Below are positions 35,519 through 45,853 of a stretch of 64,000 nt of DNA, one piece after another. The position numbers and the translations under genes are program-made. The DNA is from Channallabes apus (lineage: Eukaryota > Chordata > Actinopteri > Siluriformes > Clariidae). Numbering within the stretch: the stretch's first letter is position 1; the number at the start of each line of letters is the position of its first letter. The DNA lies in contig CM060104.1 of the NCBI GenBank assembly GCA_030522415.1, positions 9,311,501 through 9,375,500 of the forward strand. Direction: 5' to 3'. The notes beneath the pieces are model-generated. The model saw only the letters and a list, made by a program, of their open reading frames with translations. It had not been told where the DNA came from and did no database searches.

Positions 35519-36526
35519 CACCACTATGGACCCAGCAGGTTTAATCAGGATGAGACAGGTACTGGAGGGCCAAGGTGTGCTCCTCGGTAAGAACCAAGAG
35601 GAACTCATCGCCACAAAACGGACTCTAGCTGATATGATCTCCCAAGTACAGCTCCTCCAGGCACCTACAGCTCAGACTTCAAACTTCGGAACCCACCCGA
35701 TTCAGGCACTCATTGACTCCAGCTCTGAACGGAACTTGATCAGCGCCTCTACTATAAAGGCATTAAAGGTCCGCTGGACCCTCCGCTCACAGTTAAGGCC
35801 TCTTTCTTCATCAAGAAAAAAGACAAGTCTCTTTGTCCATGCATTGATGTTGTTCTCAATATACATGCTTCCCTTGTGTTACATCATTAGAAGACATGGG
35901 ATTAGTTTCCATTGTTATGCTGATGATACCCAATTATATATCTCAACTAAACCAGACAAAATACCCAAGTTGTCTAGATTAACTGAGTGTGTCCAGGACA
36001 TAAAAGATTGGATGACCAATAACTTTCTTTTATTAAATTCAGATAAGACAGAGATATTACTTATTGGCCCAAAAACCAGCACACAACAGCTTTCACAATT
36101 CAGCTTGTGCTTAGAAGGATGTACTGTTATTACCAGCTCAGCAGTAAAAGACCTGGGCGTAATATTAGACAGTAACTTGTCTTTTGAAAATCACATTTCA
36201 AATATCACAAAAACAGCCTTTTTCCATCTTCGAAATATTGCTAAACTTAGGAACATCTTATCCGTATCTGATGCAGAAAAACTAGTTCATGCATTCATGA
36301 CCTCCAGACTGGACTATTAGGTATATATAGGTGGTTGTCCTGCATCCTCAATAAACAAGCTTCAGTTAATCCAAAATGCAGCTGCCAGGGTTCTCACTAG
36401 ATCCAGAAAATATGATCATATAACCCCAATATTATCATCCCTGCACTGGCTACCTGTTCAGTTTAGAATAAATTACAAAATAGTATTACTTACATACAAG
36501 GCCATAAATGGTTTAGCTCCCACATA

Positions 36527-38146
36527 CAGTGGTGTGAAAAACTATTTGCCCCCCTCCTGATTTCTTATTCTTTTGCATGTTTGTCACACAAAATGTTTCT
36601 GATCATCAAACACATTTAACTATTAGTCAAAGATAACACAAGTAAACACAAAATGCAGTTTTTAAATGAGGGGTTTTATTATTTAGGGAGAAAAAAAATC
36701 CAAACCTACATGGCCCTGTGTGAAAAAGTAATTGCCCCCTGAACCTAATAACTGGTTGGGCCACCCTTAGCAGCAATAACTGCAATCAAGCGTTTGCGAT
36801 AACTTGCAACGAGTCTTTTACAGCGCTCTGGAGGAATTTTGGCCCACTCATCTTTGCAGAATTGTTGTAATTCAGCTTTATTTGAGGGTTTTCTAGCATG
36901 AACCGCCTTTTTAAGGTCATGCCACAACATCTCAATAGGATTCAGGTCAGGACTTTGACTAGGCCACTCCAAAGTCTTCATTTTGTTTTTCTTCAGCCAT
37001 TCAGAGGTGGATTTGCTGGTGTGTTTTGGGTCATTGTCCTGCTGCAGCACCCAAGATCGCTTCAGCTTGAGTTGACGAACAGATGGCCGGACATTCTCCT
37101 TCAGGATTTTTTGGTAGACAGTAGAATTCATGGTTCCATCTATCACAGCAAGCCTTCCAGGTCCTGAAGCAGCAAAACAACCCCAGACCATCACACTACC
37201 ACCACCATATTTTACTGTTGGTATGATGTTCTTTTTCTGAAATGCTGTGTTACTTTAACGCCAGATGTAACGGGACACGCACCTTCCAAATAGTTAAACT
37301 TTTGTCTCGTCGGTCCACAAGGTATTTTCCCAAAAGTCTTGGCAATCATTGAGATGTTTTTTAGCAAAATTGAGACGAGCCTTAATGTTCTTTTTGCTTA
37401 AAAGTGGTTTGTGCCTTGGAAATCTGCCATGCAGGCCGTTTTTGCCCAGTCTCTTTCTTATGGTTGAGTCGTGAACACTGACCTTAATTGAGGCAAGTGA
37501 GGCCTGCAGTTCTTTAGATGTTGTCCTGGGGTCTTTTGTGGCCTCTCGGATGAGTTGTCTCTGCGCTCTTGGGGTAATTTTGGTCGGCCGGCGACTCCTG
37601 GGAAGGTTCACCACTGTTCCATGTTTTTGCCATTTGTGGATAATGGCTCTCACTGTGGTTCGCTGGAGTCCCAAAGCTTTAGAAATGACTTTATAACCTT
37701 TACCAGACTGATAGCTCTCAATTACTTTTGTTCTCATTTGTTCCTGAACTTCTTTGGATCTTGGCATGATGTCTATCTTTTGAGGTGCTTTTGGTCTACT
37801 TCTCTGTGTCAGGTAGCTCCTATTTAAGTGATTTCTTGATTGAAACAGGTGTGGCAGTAATCAGGCCTGGGGGTGACTACAGAAATTGAACTCAGGTGTG
37901 ATAAACCACAGTTAAGTTATTTTTTAACAAGGGGGGCAATCACTTTTTCACACAGGGCCATGTAGATTTGGAGGTTTTTTTCTCCCTTAATAACGTAAAC
38001 CTTCATTTAAAAACTGCATTTTGTGTTCAATTATGTTATCTTTGACTAATAGTTAACGGTTTTTGATGAACAGAAACATTTAAGTGTGACAAACATGCAA
38101 AAGAATAAGAAATCAGGAAGGGGGCAAATAGTTTTTCACACCACTG
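36527..38146 (-). mobile_element. Tc1-like transposon, complete, 1620 bp
   Basis: TA at 36525-36526 and 38147-38148. The outer 27 bases of each end are perfect inverted repeats (CAGTGGTGTGAAAAACTATT then TGCCCCC). A second, related repeat (ctgtgtgaaaaagtaattgc and counterpart) sits inside each end near 36715-36740 and 37930-37960, giving the IR/DR structure of fish Tc1 elements with terminal repeats of about 210 bases. Transposase is on the minus strand. It lies inside the L2-like LINE, so it is the youngest layer of the nest. Confidence 0.95.
36745..37767 (-). pseudogene. Tc1-like transposase, two nonsense codons
   Basis: One frame from ATG 37767 (MPRSKEVQEQMRTKVIESYQ) to the end TSY at 36745, about 340 codons, the usual Tc1 length. 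N-terminal paired-like helix-turn-helix (GKGYKVISKALGLQRTTVRA), a second HTH (STIRKRLGKNGLHGR), then catalytic motifs: TLWTDETKV (first Asp), [14 protein letters not shown] (second Asp), SPDLNPIEMLWHDLK (Glu), i.e. a complete DDE set. The frame is broken only by TAA at 37294-37296, directly after the first Asp motif, and TAA at 37255-37257; no frameshift. Belongs to a different subfamily from 8000-9004. Non-functional now, but could be recognised in trans through its ends. Confidence 0.92.
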
Positions 38147-38996
38147 TACCTAACCAGTCTTCTGATGCGCTACAATCCACCACGCGCCTTAAGATCACAA
38201 AGCTCCGGACTTCTGGTAGTTCCCAGAATTTCAAAATCTACAAAAGGGGGTAGGGCTTTTTCATATTTAGCTCCAAAGCTTTGGAATAGCCTTCCAGACA
38301 GTGTTCGGGGAGCAGACACGGTTTCTCAGTTCAAAAGTAGACTCAAGACGCATCTTTTTAATCTGGCATACACATAACTCATCCCAGTACTCATACTCCA
38401 GTACACCTATACCGAATGGCAACTACGCTAATTCTCCCCATCTGTTCTGTATTTCTCTACCCATCCCGAGGCATCGGGAGATTTTGCCAGCTTCAGTAGA
38501 CAAAGGCCGACCCTGCGAGGTTCCTGAGGCATCCAGAGAAGGACCAGCTCCAGCTGGATTCAGCTTTATGATGGTTGGAGCTACACATGCTGCTCCTGTG
38601 CTTCCAGTGATCCAGACCTCATCTGCCCTCTGCACCTACTGACTCGTCCCTATGCTGAACTGGTCTTCATGTCAATTTAAATAATTTCTGTCATATTGAA
38701 TTTTCACCTGCACAACACACAAGATGTTATATCATTTCTATCTGTTATCGCCTAAATGAGGATGGGTTCCCTGTTGAGTCTGGTTCCTCTCAAGGTTTCT
38801 TCCTAATGCCATCTCAGGGAGTTTTTCCTTGCCACCGTCGCCGCCACCCTTGGCTTGCTCATCAGAGAAATTTCATTCATTTGTCTCATTATTATCTGCA
38901 CATTTTTCTCACACATCCACACTTCCAATTATTTTCTTTTCTATAATTATTATTAATTTTTTATTTATTTATTTATTTTCTATTATTATTATTATT

Positions 38997-39027
<31 letters not shown>

Positions 39028-40029
39028 TTATTATTTTATATTTTTTTGTTAAATTTCTTTAATTTTTGTGAAGCTGCTTTGAGACAATGACCATTGTTAA
39101 AAGCGCTATATAAATAAAATTTAATTGAATTTAATTGAATTTAATTGATTACAGAGGGCTTAACGAGATAACCGTCAGGAATTGCTCCCCGTTACCACTC
39201 ATGGCCACCGGCTTTGAACTTCTCCAGGGACCGGACATCTTCACCAATCTCGACCTACGAAATGCTTATCACCTCGTCTGCATCCGGGAGGGCGATGAGT
39301 GGAAAACACACCCACTGGGCGCTACGAATATTTGGTGGTTCCGTTCGGGCTGACCAACGCCCCTGCCGAATTCCAGGCCCTTAGTAATGACACCCTCCGC
39401 GACTTCTTGAACTCTTTCGTGTTCGTGTACTTGGACGACATTTTAATTTTCTCTCGAGGTCTGGAGGAGCACCAGCACCACGTTCGCCGAGTTCTGCAGA
39501 GGCTCTTAGAGAACAATCTCTTTGTTAAAGCGGAGAAGTGTGAGTTCCATACAACTTCCACAGCATTCCTAGGATTCGTTATGTCTACCTCCAGACTGGA
39601 AACGGAGCCAGCCAAGGTCCAGGCCGTCTCCAACTGGCCCATGCCAGCCTCTCGACGTGACCTCCAATGGTTGCTGGGGTTCGCGAACTTCTATCGAATC
39701 TTCATTTCGTTACAGTTCCGCCAACCCCCCTCCGTCACCTCCCTGACTTCCTCCAAGACACGGTTCTACTGGAACGAGGAGGCAGACAAGGCTTTCGCAG
39801 ACCTCAAGAAGCGGTTCACCTCAGCCCTCATACTCACCATACCCGACTCATCTCGCCAGTTTGTGGTAGAAGTGGATGCCTCCAACACTGGCGTTGGGGG
39901 AATCCTCTCCCACAGATCCCCATGAGACAACAAGCTGCACCAGGGACATCCCCCTAAAGACACTTTCACGCAAGCTCTCACCACGTTTCAAATCCTAATC
40001 ATGGGAGTGCCAACAATTCTTCACTACTT

Positions 40030-40582
40030 AAAAATAAAATGTATTTCTTTTTAGCTGACTGTTTGCTGCTCAGCTCTACTATGTTGTCCTCTAGGTAGAA
40101 GTAGTCTATAATTTCCACTGTGCACGCTGCTGACAGAATAATAACAGGTCTCTCGAATAACGGAAAAGAGAAGTCTTCGTTTCAGTGTCAAGAAATGATA
40201 AATAACACTAATTAAATCCTGAAATGTTTTCCTATAAATTATTTTCATGAAAAATATAACGAATTATATGAAGGAGAACCCACTCCTAGCAAGGAACTGC
40301 CTAAAATACAGTAGGTGGTCATGCATTTATTCGATCATCACAAGATTATTCAATTAGCTTTCAAGACTATTTAGCATATCTGTTAAACCCATGCTTGCTC
40401 ATGCTTGAACAAGTCACCTTCACTTTCTCAGAGCATTAATAAGACGAATGCATTTAAAATGGCATTATAAGCACACAAGTCACATCATTATTATACCTAG
40501 TATTATAAACTAAATAGTGTTTAGAATTACACATTTAATGTTAGAAGATAATATCAGAATAAAATATTATTTTTTGTGCTTG
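40030..40582. other. AT-rich intergenic DNA
   Basis: Nothing recognised between the gypsy remnant and the putative LTR. Confidence 0.45.
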
Positions 40583-40586
40583 CTTG

Positions 40587-41163
40587 TGTAGGATTACAAA
40601 TTTATAAAATGTTAAATCTAGCTTCCAACGTAATAGTATATAAACTGAAAGAGTTATATACATTGGGGTTTACATTTTGAGGTAAAGATGGTGACATTCT
40701 AAGAAGATCAAGCCTGGTAGCCCTGAGACATTAACCTTTTGTCTGCATGTACTGTACTTCCTGACCACTGGGTAGGGTCCCAAAGTCTAAGGGAATGCTA
40801 AGCTCAAGGTCAGACGGGGCCGTTGTATCTATGATAATGTGAAGGTTTGGGTGATACTGTCAGGCTGATTAGATTATCACCTATGCATTTGAAAGCCAAT
40901 GTTATGCTGATGAGATCAGGGCTGGTGAACCTCCATTACTAGGCTGACTCCTGTACTACACTATGCTTTTTTTAGATTGTCTCCACCTCTTTGTATCCCT
41001 CCCCCTTGTAAAGTATAAACTCTCCAGAGCTGAGTTTTTAGTCAGACTTGGATGACTACAGCGACGCTCGGCGAGTTCTCAATAAAGAGTAACTTCTGCT
41101 TGAAAGATATCCCAATGTCTCCTGGTCTCTGATTCGACAAGGGAAGGGAAAAAGTTCCCAACA
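40587..41163 (+). mobile_element. Putative solo LTR of a retrovirus-like element
   Basis: The 3' half looks like an LTR: TATA-like 'gtataaactctc' (about 41015), a transcribed part with aataaa at 41084, a G/T-rich downstream part and end ...GTTCCCAACA at 41163. Starting it at TGTAGG (40587) gives 577 bp and a 4-bp duplication CTTG at 40583-40586 and 41164-41167. The 3' end is more reliable than the 5' end. No coding remnant is attached. Confidence 0.5.
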
Positions 41164-41167
41164 CTTG

Positions 41168-41949
41168 TTATAATGTTTTTTTGTCAAGTAACATGCAGCA
41201 CATTTCTGTCAAATAACATACAAGATAAAGGATTGGAGAAAAGCCTCTGTATTTTTCAATACATTTCTTGGCTGCAAAGTAAAATGTAACTGTACACATT
41301 TAAGTCCAGACTCCTGGTTAGTCAGTTCCACTATTCCTTCCAGTGTAATGCCTATGTTATATCATGTCCACTGATAGACTCATTGGCACATCTGTTAACG
41401 GTCTCTGAGACCTGCCTCAATAGCAGCCTCCAAATTGACTGATTTGCTGACAGCCATTTCGAATAGTTGCTAGCACTGTGCATGGTCGGGTCTCTGTTTA
41501 TACCTTAAAGGACTACACTGGCAATCAGTGATACATTAGGAAGCAATCATAGGTTGTTTTTGCTAGTGCATTTCCAGAAATCACAATCTATCACCATGTT
41601 GTGATTGGTATAGATATGCCTACAGAATATTTCTGTAGTCATAAAATTCTCCAGGGCAATTTGAAGTTGTCTCTAGTGTTTACATTTTTTCTACGTTTGA
41701 CATTATCTACTATATTACTATTAGTAGTACAGTAGTATTAATACATGAATATTACATGAATCTTGGTAAACCAAATGCATCAAGATATTCCTGGTAATTA
41801 TTCCTCAATTAATGTTTGTAACATTTTGAAGTTTTAGCATTCTTTCTAAATAGCTTTGTAGAGTAGGTAGTGTCACAGTAATAATTCCAGACTTGTAGAA
41901 TTTAAGGGCAGAATACAAGTTATTTCCGTCATTTCTGAAAAAAAAATTG
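41168..41949. other. Intergenic DNA
   Basis: No gene or repeat recognised. Confidence 0.45.
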
Positions 41950-41954
41950 ATGGC

Positions 41955-42927
41955 TGTCACATTCTGCTAGATGTTGGACTGTGGGCAAGGTGTTGAGGCA
42001 TAGACGCAGAGGGGATGCAGTGAAACAAAAGAGTCTTTAATAATAACAAGAATCCAAACATGAACAAAGGAAGTTGGTGGGAACATTGGAGCATACTATA
42101 ACAAACTCATAAGAAACTAAAACATACACAGACTAGGGATTGCACAAACTGATATACAATACAGACATGGGATACAAACTGGACGAGACAAGACACACTA
42201 AACAGACTAGAGGACTAAACACAAAGGACTACACATGCAAGGGATAAACACACACAAGACAGGCTTGGCCTACTACCTGACCTGCACATTAGCTGCTAAG
42301 CTAGCTAGTAACTAATCAGACTAATGGCTAAACAGGCTAGTAGCCTGAGACCCAAGGGATGAACAGACAAGGTACACAGCAGACTAGGTATGAAACAGAC
42401 TAAGTACTCTGAAGGTTAGTTGCTAAACGGGTTAGTACCTAAACAGACTACGAGCTAAGCAGACAAGGAGACTAGACAGACTCGAAGACTAGACAGACTA
42501 TGATCTAACCATGTTAGTAGCACCCTCATTAGGTTTTGTACAGACTAAGATCTAGACATGCAAAAGAAGTTACTCACACAAAAGGGTAAACACAAAAGGC
42601 TAGTTCTCCTAGAGGCTAATCCTGCTAGGAGACACAGACACAACAACATACTAAATTAAGACAAATATAAACTTAACTTAAAAGGCCAACTATAATTAAA
42701 CCAACTGAAACAGAATCAGATAAAACAAAACCCACTTAACAGAACTGAAATTAAATTAATGCTCGACCCAGTTTCCCAGAACAAACAGGTATTTATAACA
42801 ATGCTAATGAGCTTCCTCAGTTCAGGTGAGCATCCGTGTCACCTGACTGAGGAGCCTTCTGGGAAACTGAGTCTACGAACAAAACTACAAACTAATAAAC
42901 ATTGCCCTCTAGTGGGCAACCCTCACA
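41955..42927 (-). mobile_element. Solo LTR, 973 bp, with 5-bp target-site duplication
   Basis: On the minus strand it runs from TGTGAGGG (42927) to ...AATGTGACA (41955), TG...CA ended, with a poly(A)-type signal attaaaga near the end (about 42040). The middle (about 42150-42620) is made of degenerate repeats built on 'gacta' and 'ctagtctg'. ATGGC occurs exactly at both flanks (41950-41954 and 42928-42932). One LTR with duplications and no interior is what remains after recombination between the LTRs of an integrated element. Superfamily (gypsy or retrovirus-like) cannot be told. A frame at 42759-42956 (plus) is incidental. Confidence 0.8.
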
Positions 42928-42932
42928 ATGGC

Positions 42933-43460
42933 CCTGTAACCAAGACCTTTATTTAGCTCTCCCACAAATGTAGCTATGCCTACAGTATATCTGAATAACT
43001 TAGTTGATAATTAAATAGATGTGAAAAGTCTCTTAGTTAGCAAACACATTCAACAGAAATTTAGACACAAAATGGATTGTTTATCATCTCATAGAGTAAT
43101 TAAATTGTTAAAATTTTACTAGCAGAAATATCACAAACATTTAACTGACATGAGTTCCTCTTAAACTCTCTCTCTCCTTACCCTTTCTTCTCTGCTTCTC
43201 TCGTTTTATGTCTGTACCCTGTGAGGCGAGTCATTTTATCAGCTATTGCATCCACTGTAGACCTCTGAGAGCCCTTTAAGGAGGTTAGGAGGCAGAAATT
43301 ATCTTGATTCATTTTATGCAATAGCACAGAATTGCTGATATTTGACATTTCTGAAAAGCCATGTAGTCTTCATCAGCCAAAGCATATGCCAGCTAGCATA
43401 CATGTCAGACATACAGTATATGACACGATCACAGTCCATATTATACCAGTACCAGTTTAT
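42933..43460. other. Intergenic DNA
   Basis: No gene recognised; short repeats of 'accagt' lead into the duplicated segment. Confidence 0.45.
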
Positions 43461-43549
43461 ACCAGTTTGGCCATTCAGTGTTTCTCTCATCCACAACAAG
43501 CGTGGGTGCACAAAACTGCCACACACTGGATTGTTTCTCTCTTTATAGG
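43461..43549. repeat. 89-bp duplicated Tc1-derived segment, copy 1
   Basis: Identical at all 89 bases to 44443-44531. It belongs to the middle of the Tc1 relic described at 43845-46462 and is followed by three copies of a 'ctctttatag' unit and a SINE-B tail. Confidence 0.95.
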
Positions 43550-43589
43550 CTCTTTATAGACTCTTTATAGGCTCTTTCTCTCTTTGTAG

Positions 43590-43648
43590 TAATGAGAAAA
43601 AAAATGTAAGTCGCTCTGGATAAGAGCGTCTGCTAAATGTAAATGTAT
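43590..43648 (+). repeat. SINE-B tail
   Basis: 'aatgtaagtcgctctggata' then 'agagcgtctgctaaatgtaa': the 3' tail of SINE-B with the head missing. It is followed by 'tagactgttaagcatgaaaa', which also follows the SINE-B at 44531. Confidence 0.8.
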
Positions 43649-44442
43649 AGACTGTTAAGCATGAAAATTTTACAAGTCTGTCTTAATTGTCCAAAATTAA
43701 TTATGCATTCGCCATATTGGCATTATTAATGTTCACTTACTGAGCAAGTTATTGGGATCACTACACTAATACTGGATACTCAAAACAGCAATTTTTCATG
43801 GCATGGAAAATATTGTAAAATTTCCTTTGAGATTCTGGTCTACATTGACACTATTGCATCATGCAGTTCTTATAGATTTTTTGGGTGCACTTTCATGCTG
43901 TGAATCTCACATTGTACCACATCCCAAAGGTGCTTTATTGGATTCAGTTCCAGTAATGGGCCACTGAAGAACGCAAACTCATTGTCATTTTTGAGATGAC
44001 ATTGTGAGATGAGCCATCAGAAGATAAGTAAATTGTCAGCAACAATACTCAAATTGGAATCGACATTCAAAAAATGGTTGATTGGTATGTGCCAAGAAAA
44101 CACCACCTCTACCAGTCTGGATTGTTGGCACATGGAAGGTTGGTTTTATGGATTCATTCTTTTGGCCCCAAATTCTGACACTACCATCTGTGAGCCTTAA
44201 GGAAATAAATAAATAAAAATCATGATTTAAAAAACTGAGACCAGCCTACATTTTTCCAGTCTTCAATTGCCCAGTTTTGGTGAGCATGTGCCCACTGCCA
44301 TCTCAATGTTCGGTTCTTGGCTTACAGAAATGGACCACCCCAAGGTTCAACATGCTGTGCATTCTTACTGTAGATACTTTTCTGCTCACCACAATTGTTC
44401 AGAGTGGAAGTCTAAGTTACAGTGGCCATTCTGTCAGCTTGA

Positions 44443-44531
44443 ACCAGTTTGGCCATTCAGTGTTTCTCTCATCCACAACAAGCGTGGGTGCACAAAACTG
44501 CCACACACTGGATTGTTTCTCTCTTTATAGG
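44443..44531. repeat. 89-bp duplicated Tc1-derived segment, copy 2
   Basis: Perfect match to 43461-43549, 982 bases away in direct orientation. Confidence 0.95.
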
Positions 44532-44703
44532 CCAGGGGTAGCTCAGTGGTTAAGGCACTGGACGTCGGTTCGGAAGATCCCAGGTTCAAACCCCATAACC
44601 ACCAAGTTGCCACTGTTGGGCCCTTGAGCAAGGCCCTTAACCCTCAACTGCTTAGATGTGCAATGAGAAAAAAAATGTAAGTCGCTCTGCTAAATGTAAA
44701 TGT
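44531..44703 (+). mobile_element. SINE-B (tRNA-derived)
   Basis: Head 'ggggtagctcagtggttaag' is tRNA-like (A box), with B-box-like 'caggttcaaacccc'; body 'gttgccactgttgggccctt'; 3' tail 'aatgtaagtcgctctg' then 'ctaaatgtaaatg', lacking the usual 'gataagagcgtctg'. It lies in the Tc1 relic. The tail is the conserved LINE-like 3' end shared by many fish SINEs. Confidence 0.88.
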
Positions 44704-45166
44704 ATAGACTGTTAAGCATGAAAATACCAGAGGCAGAACAGAAATACAACTAGTCTGGGGTGCGTTTCCCAAAAGCATCGTTATCAACTATGGTCGCAAG
44801 TTCCGTCGTTACCAACATAGTTCAACAACTAGGTGTTTCCCGAAACCATAGTTCAAACGAACATTCACAAACAGCGTCGCAAACTCACGTGGTTGGAACT
44901 ACAGCCTTCGACCTGTGGTTAGAAGCATAGTTCCTTGCCGCGGGTGGGTGTGTTCTATTCACAGTTAACGACCTTACGTTTCTAAAAAATTTCCCAACCG
45001 ATATGGAAAACTTAATGTTTTGGTGCTCAGATATTAGATTATTAATTTTTCGGTTATTTTGATTACAAATTCACTTTAAACAATATAACAGCGGTACCAT
45101 CACAATTATTCTCCCTTCGAAGTGCCCTACTCAAGCATTATTTATGCCGGTTGGAACACAGCCTTG

Positions 45167-45168
<2 letters not shown>

Positions 45169-45244
<76 letters not shown>
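45169..45244. repeat. (AT)n microsatellite
   Basis: About 38 uninterrupted AT units inside the Harbinger element; self-complementary. Confidence 0.97.
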
Positions 45245-45246
<2 letters not shown>

Positions 45247-45485
45247 AACTTGTTTGTAAAATTATTTTAAGTACATGTGCAGGGGGGGAAACGATTTAGG
45301 CAAATAAACAAAATATTTATTAACACAAGTTCATTCGAGATTCATTTAAACAAAAAAAAAAAAAATACAGGATCCAAACTGTAAAAAATAAATAAATAAA
45401 TAAACTAACCAAACATATTCTGAATTAACAGTTGTCTGACCTGCTCCTGCAGGATGCATTCTGCCTTGATGTGTGTTCGAAGGAA

Positions 45486-45853
45486 TTAATCATCATTATC
45501 ATCATCATCCTCATCAGAAGTGTAATCTTCCTCTTCCACAGCAGCACCAGAAAGACGCCCCTCTTCCTCATCACAAAGCAGGACATTTTCCTTGACTGCA
45601 ATGTTGTGGAGAATTGCAGTAACTACAATTACATAACAGCTTTTGGAGGGGTTCAGTTTCAGGCCACCACTGGACTTGCTTGTTTGGTCACACTTGCAAA
45701 GTCCGTCCACTTGTTTCTGACTTCCTCTGGGCTTCTCTCATACCCATTCCCAGACGCATAAATTTTTTGTGCGATTTCATTCCAATTTTTTTTGTCCGAA
45801 TTTGTAACTGCAAGCTCTTTTTTTTTTTTAGTAAATTGTGGTTTCCATGTCAT
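45486..45853 (-). pseudogene. Harbinger Myb-like gene and transposase C-terminus, fused remnant
   Basis: Two overlapping minus-strand frames. From ATG 45853 a Myb/SANT-like DNA-binding start (MTWKPQFTKKKKELAV, then NWNEIAQKIYASGNG, EEVRNKWTDFAS), which resembles the accessory protein of PIF/Harbinger elements. It runs into a second frame, ending at 45486, with the C-terminus of a Harbinger transposase (CYVIVVTAILHNIAVKEN and an acidic tail EEEDYTSDEDDDDNDD). The transposase DDE core is missing, so a large internal deletion has joined the two genes. The element is non-autonomous. Confidence 0.7.

Larger units (their letters stand above)
35850..38376 (+). pseudogene. L2-like LINE reverse transcriptase C-terminal half, interrupted
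   Basis: Starts after the motif A/B region. It keeps the catalytic motif C as HCYADDTQLYISTKP (about 35910-35955), WMTNNFLLLNSDKTEILLIGP, DLGVILDSNLSFENHI and the conserved end of this clade: LQLIQNAAARVLTRSRK (after a TAG at 36318-36320), LHWLPVQFRINYKI, NGLAPTY, then the Tc1 element, then LRSQSSGLLVVPRIS, GGRAFSYLAPKLWNSLPDSV and KTHLFNLAYT with stop near 38377. This is a different LINE subfamily from the two copies at 13.6 and 28.6 kb. The 5' half is missing, so it cannot be functional. Confidence 0.88.
35849..39143 (+). mobile_element. L2-like LINE, 5'-truncated, inserted in the gypsy RT
   Basis: Begins in the middle of reverse transcriptase (VLFSIYMLPL, 35849) and ends with a typical tail, 'agcgctatataaataaaatt' followed by (AATTGA)n. 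ATTGAT is present at both junctions (35843-35848 and 39144-39149), so removing the LINE rejoins the gypsy codons around Cys-Ile-Asp-Tyr. The tail and target overlap (ATTGA), so the exact duplication length is uncertain. The 3' untranslated region contains an AT-rich ATTT/ATT tract at about 38941-39045. Itself split by the Tc1 element 36527-38146. Confidence 0.88.
35526..40020 (+). pseudogene. Gypsy gag-pol remnant, internally deleted and interrupted
   Basis: From ATG 35526: about 50 residues of Gag (MDPAGLIRMRQVLEGQG...), then, after deletion of the capsid and zinc knuckle, the start of protease (QALIDSSSERNLISA, active-site DSG changed to DSS), then, after another deletion, the first strand of reverse transcriptase ending in CID at 35848. 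A LINE insertion (35849-39143) follows. RT resumes at 39150 with [35 protein letters not shown], a frameshift near 39315, then [13 protein letters not shown], the catalytic [13 protein letters not shown] (about 39415-39455), LGFVMS, and the beginning of RNase H ([16 protein letters not shown]) before a stop at 39923-39925. Weak homology reaches about 40020 (...FSRKLSP-like). RNase H end, integrase and 3' LTR are missing. A dead copy. Confidence 0.88.

Noticed and set aside
44531..44600. Genuine tRNA gene at the SINE-B head
   Set aside because: A and B boxes are present, but the rest of the cloverleaf is absent and the unit continues into a SINE body.
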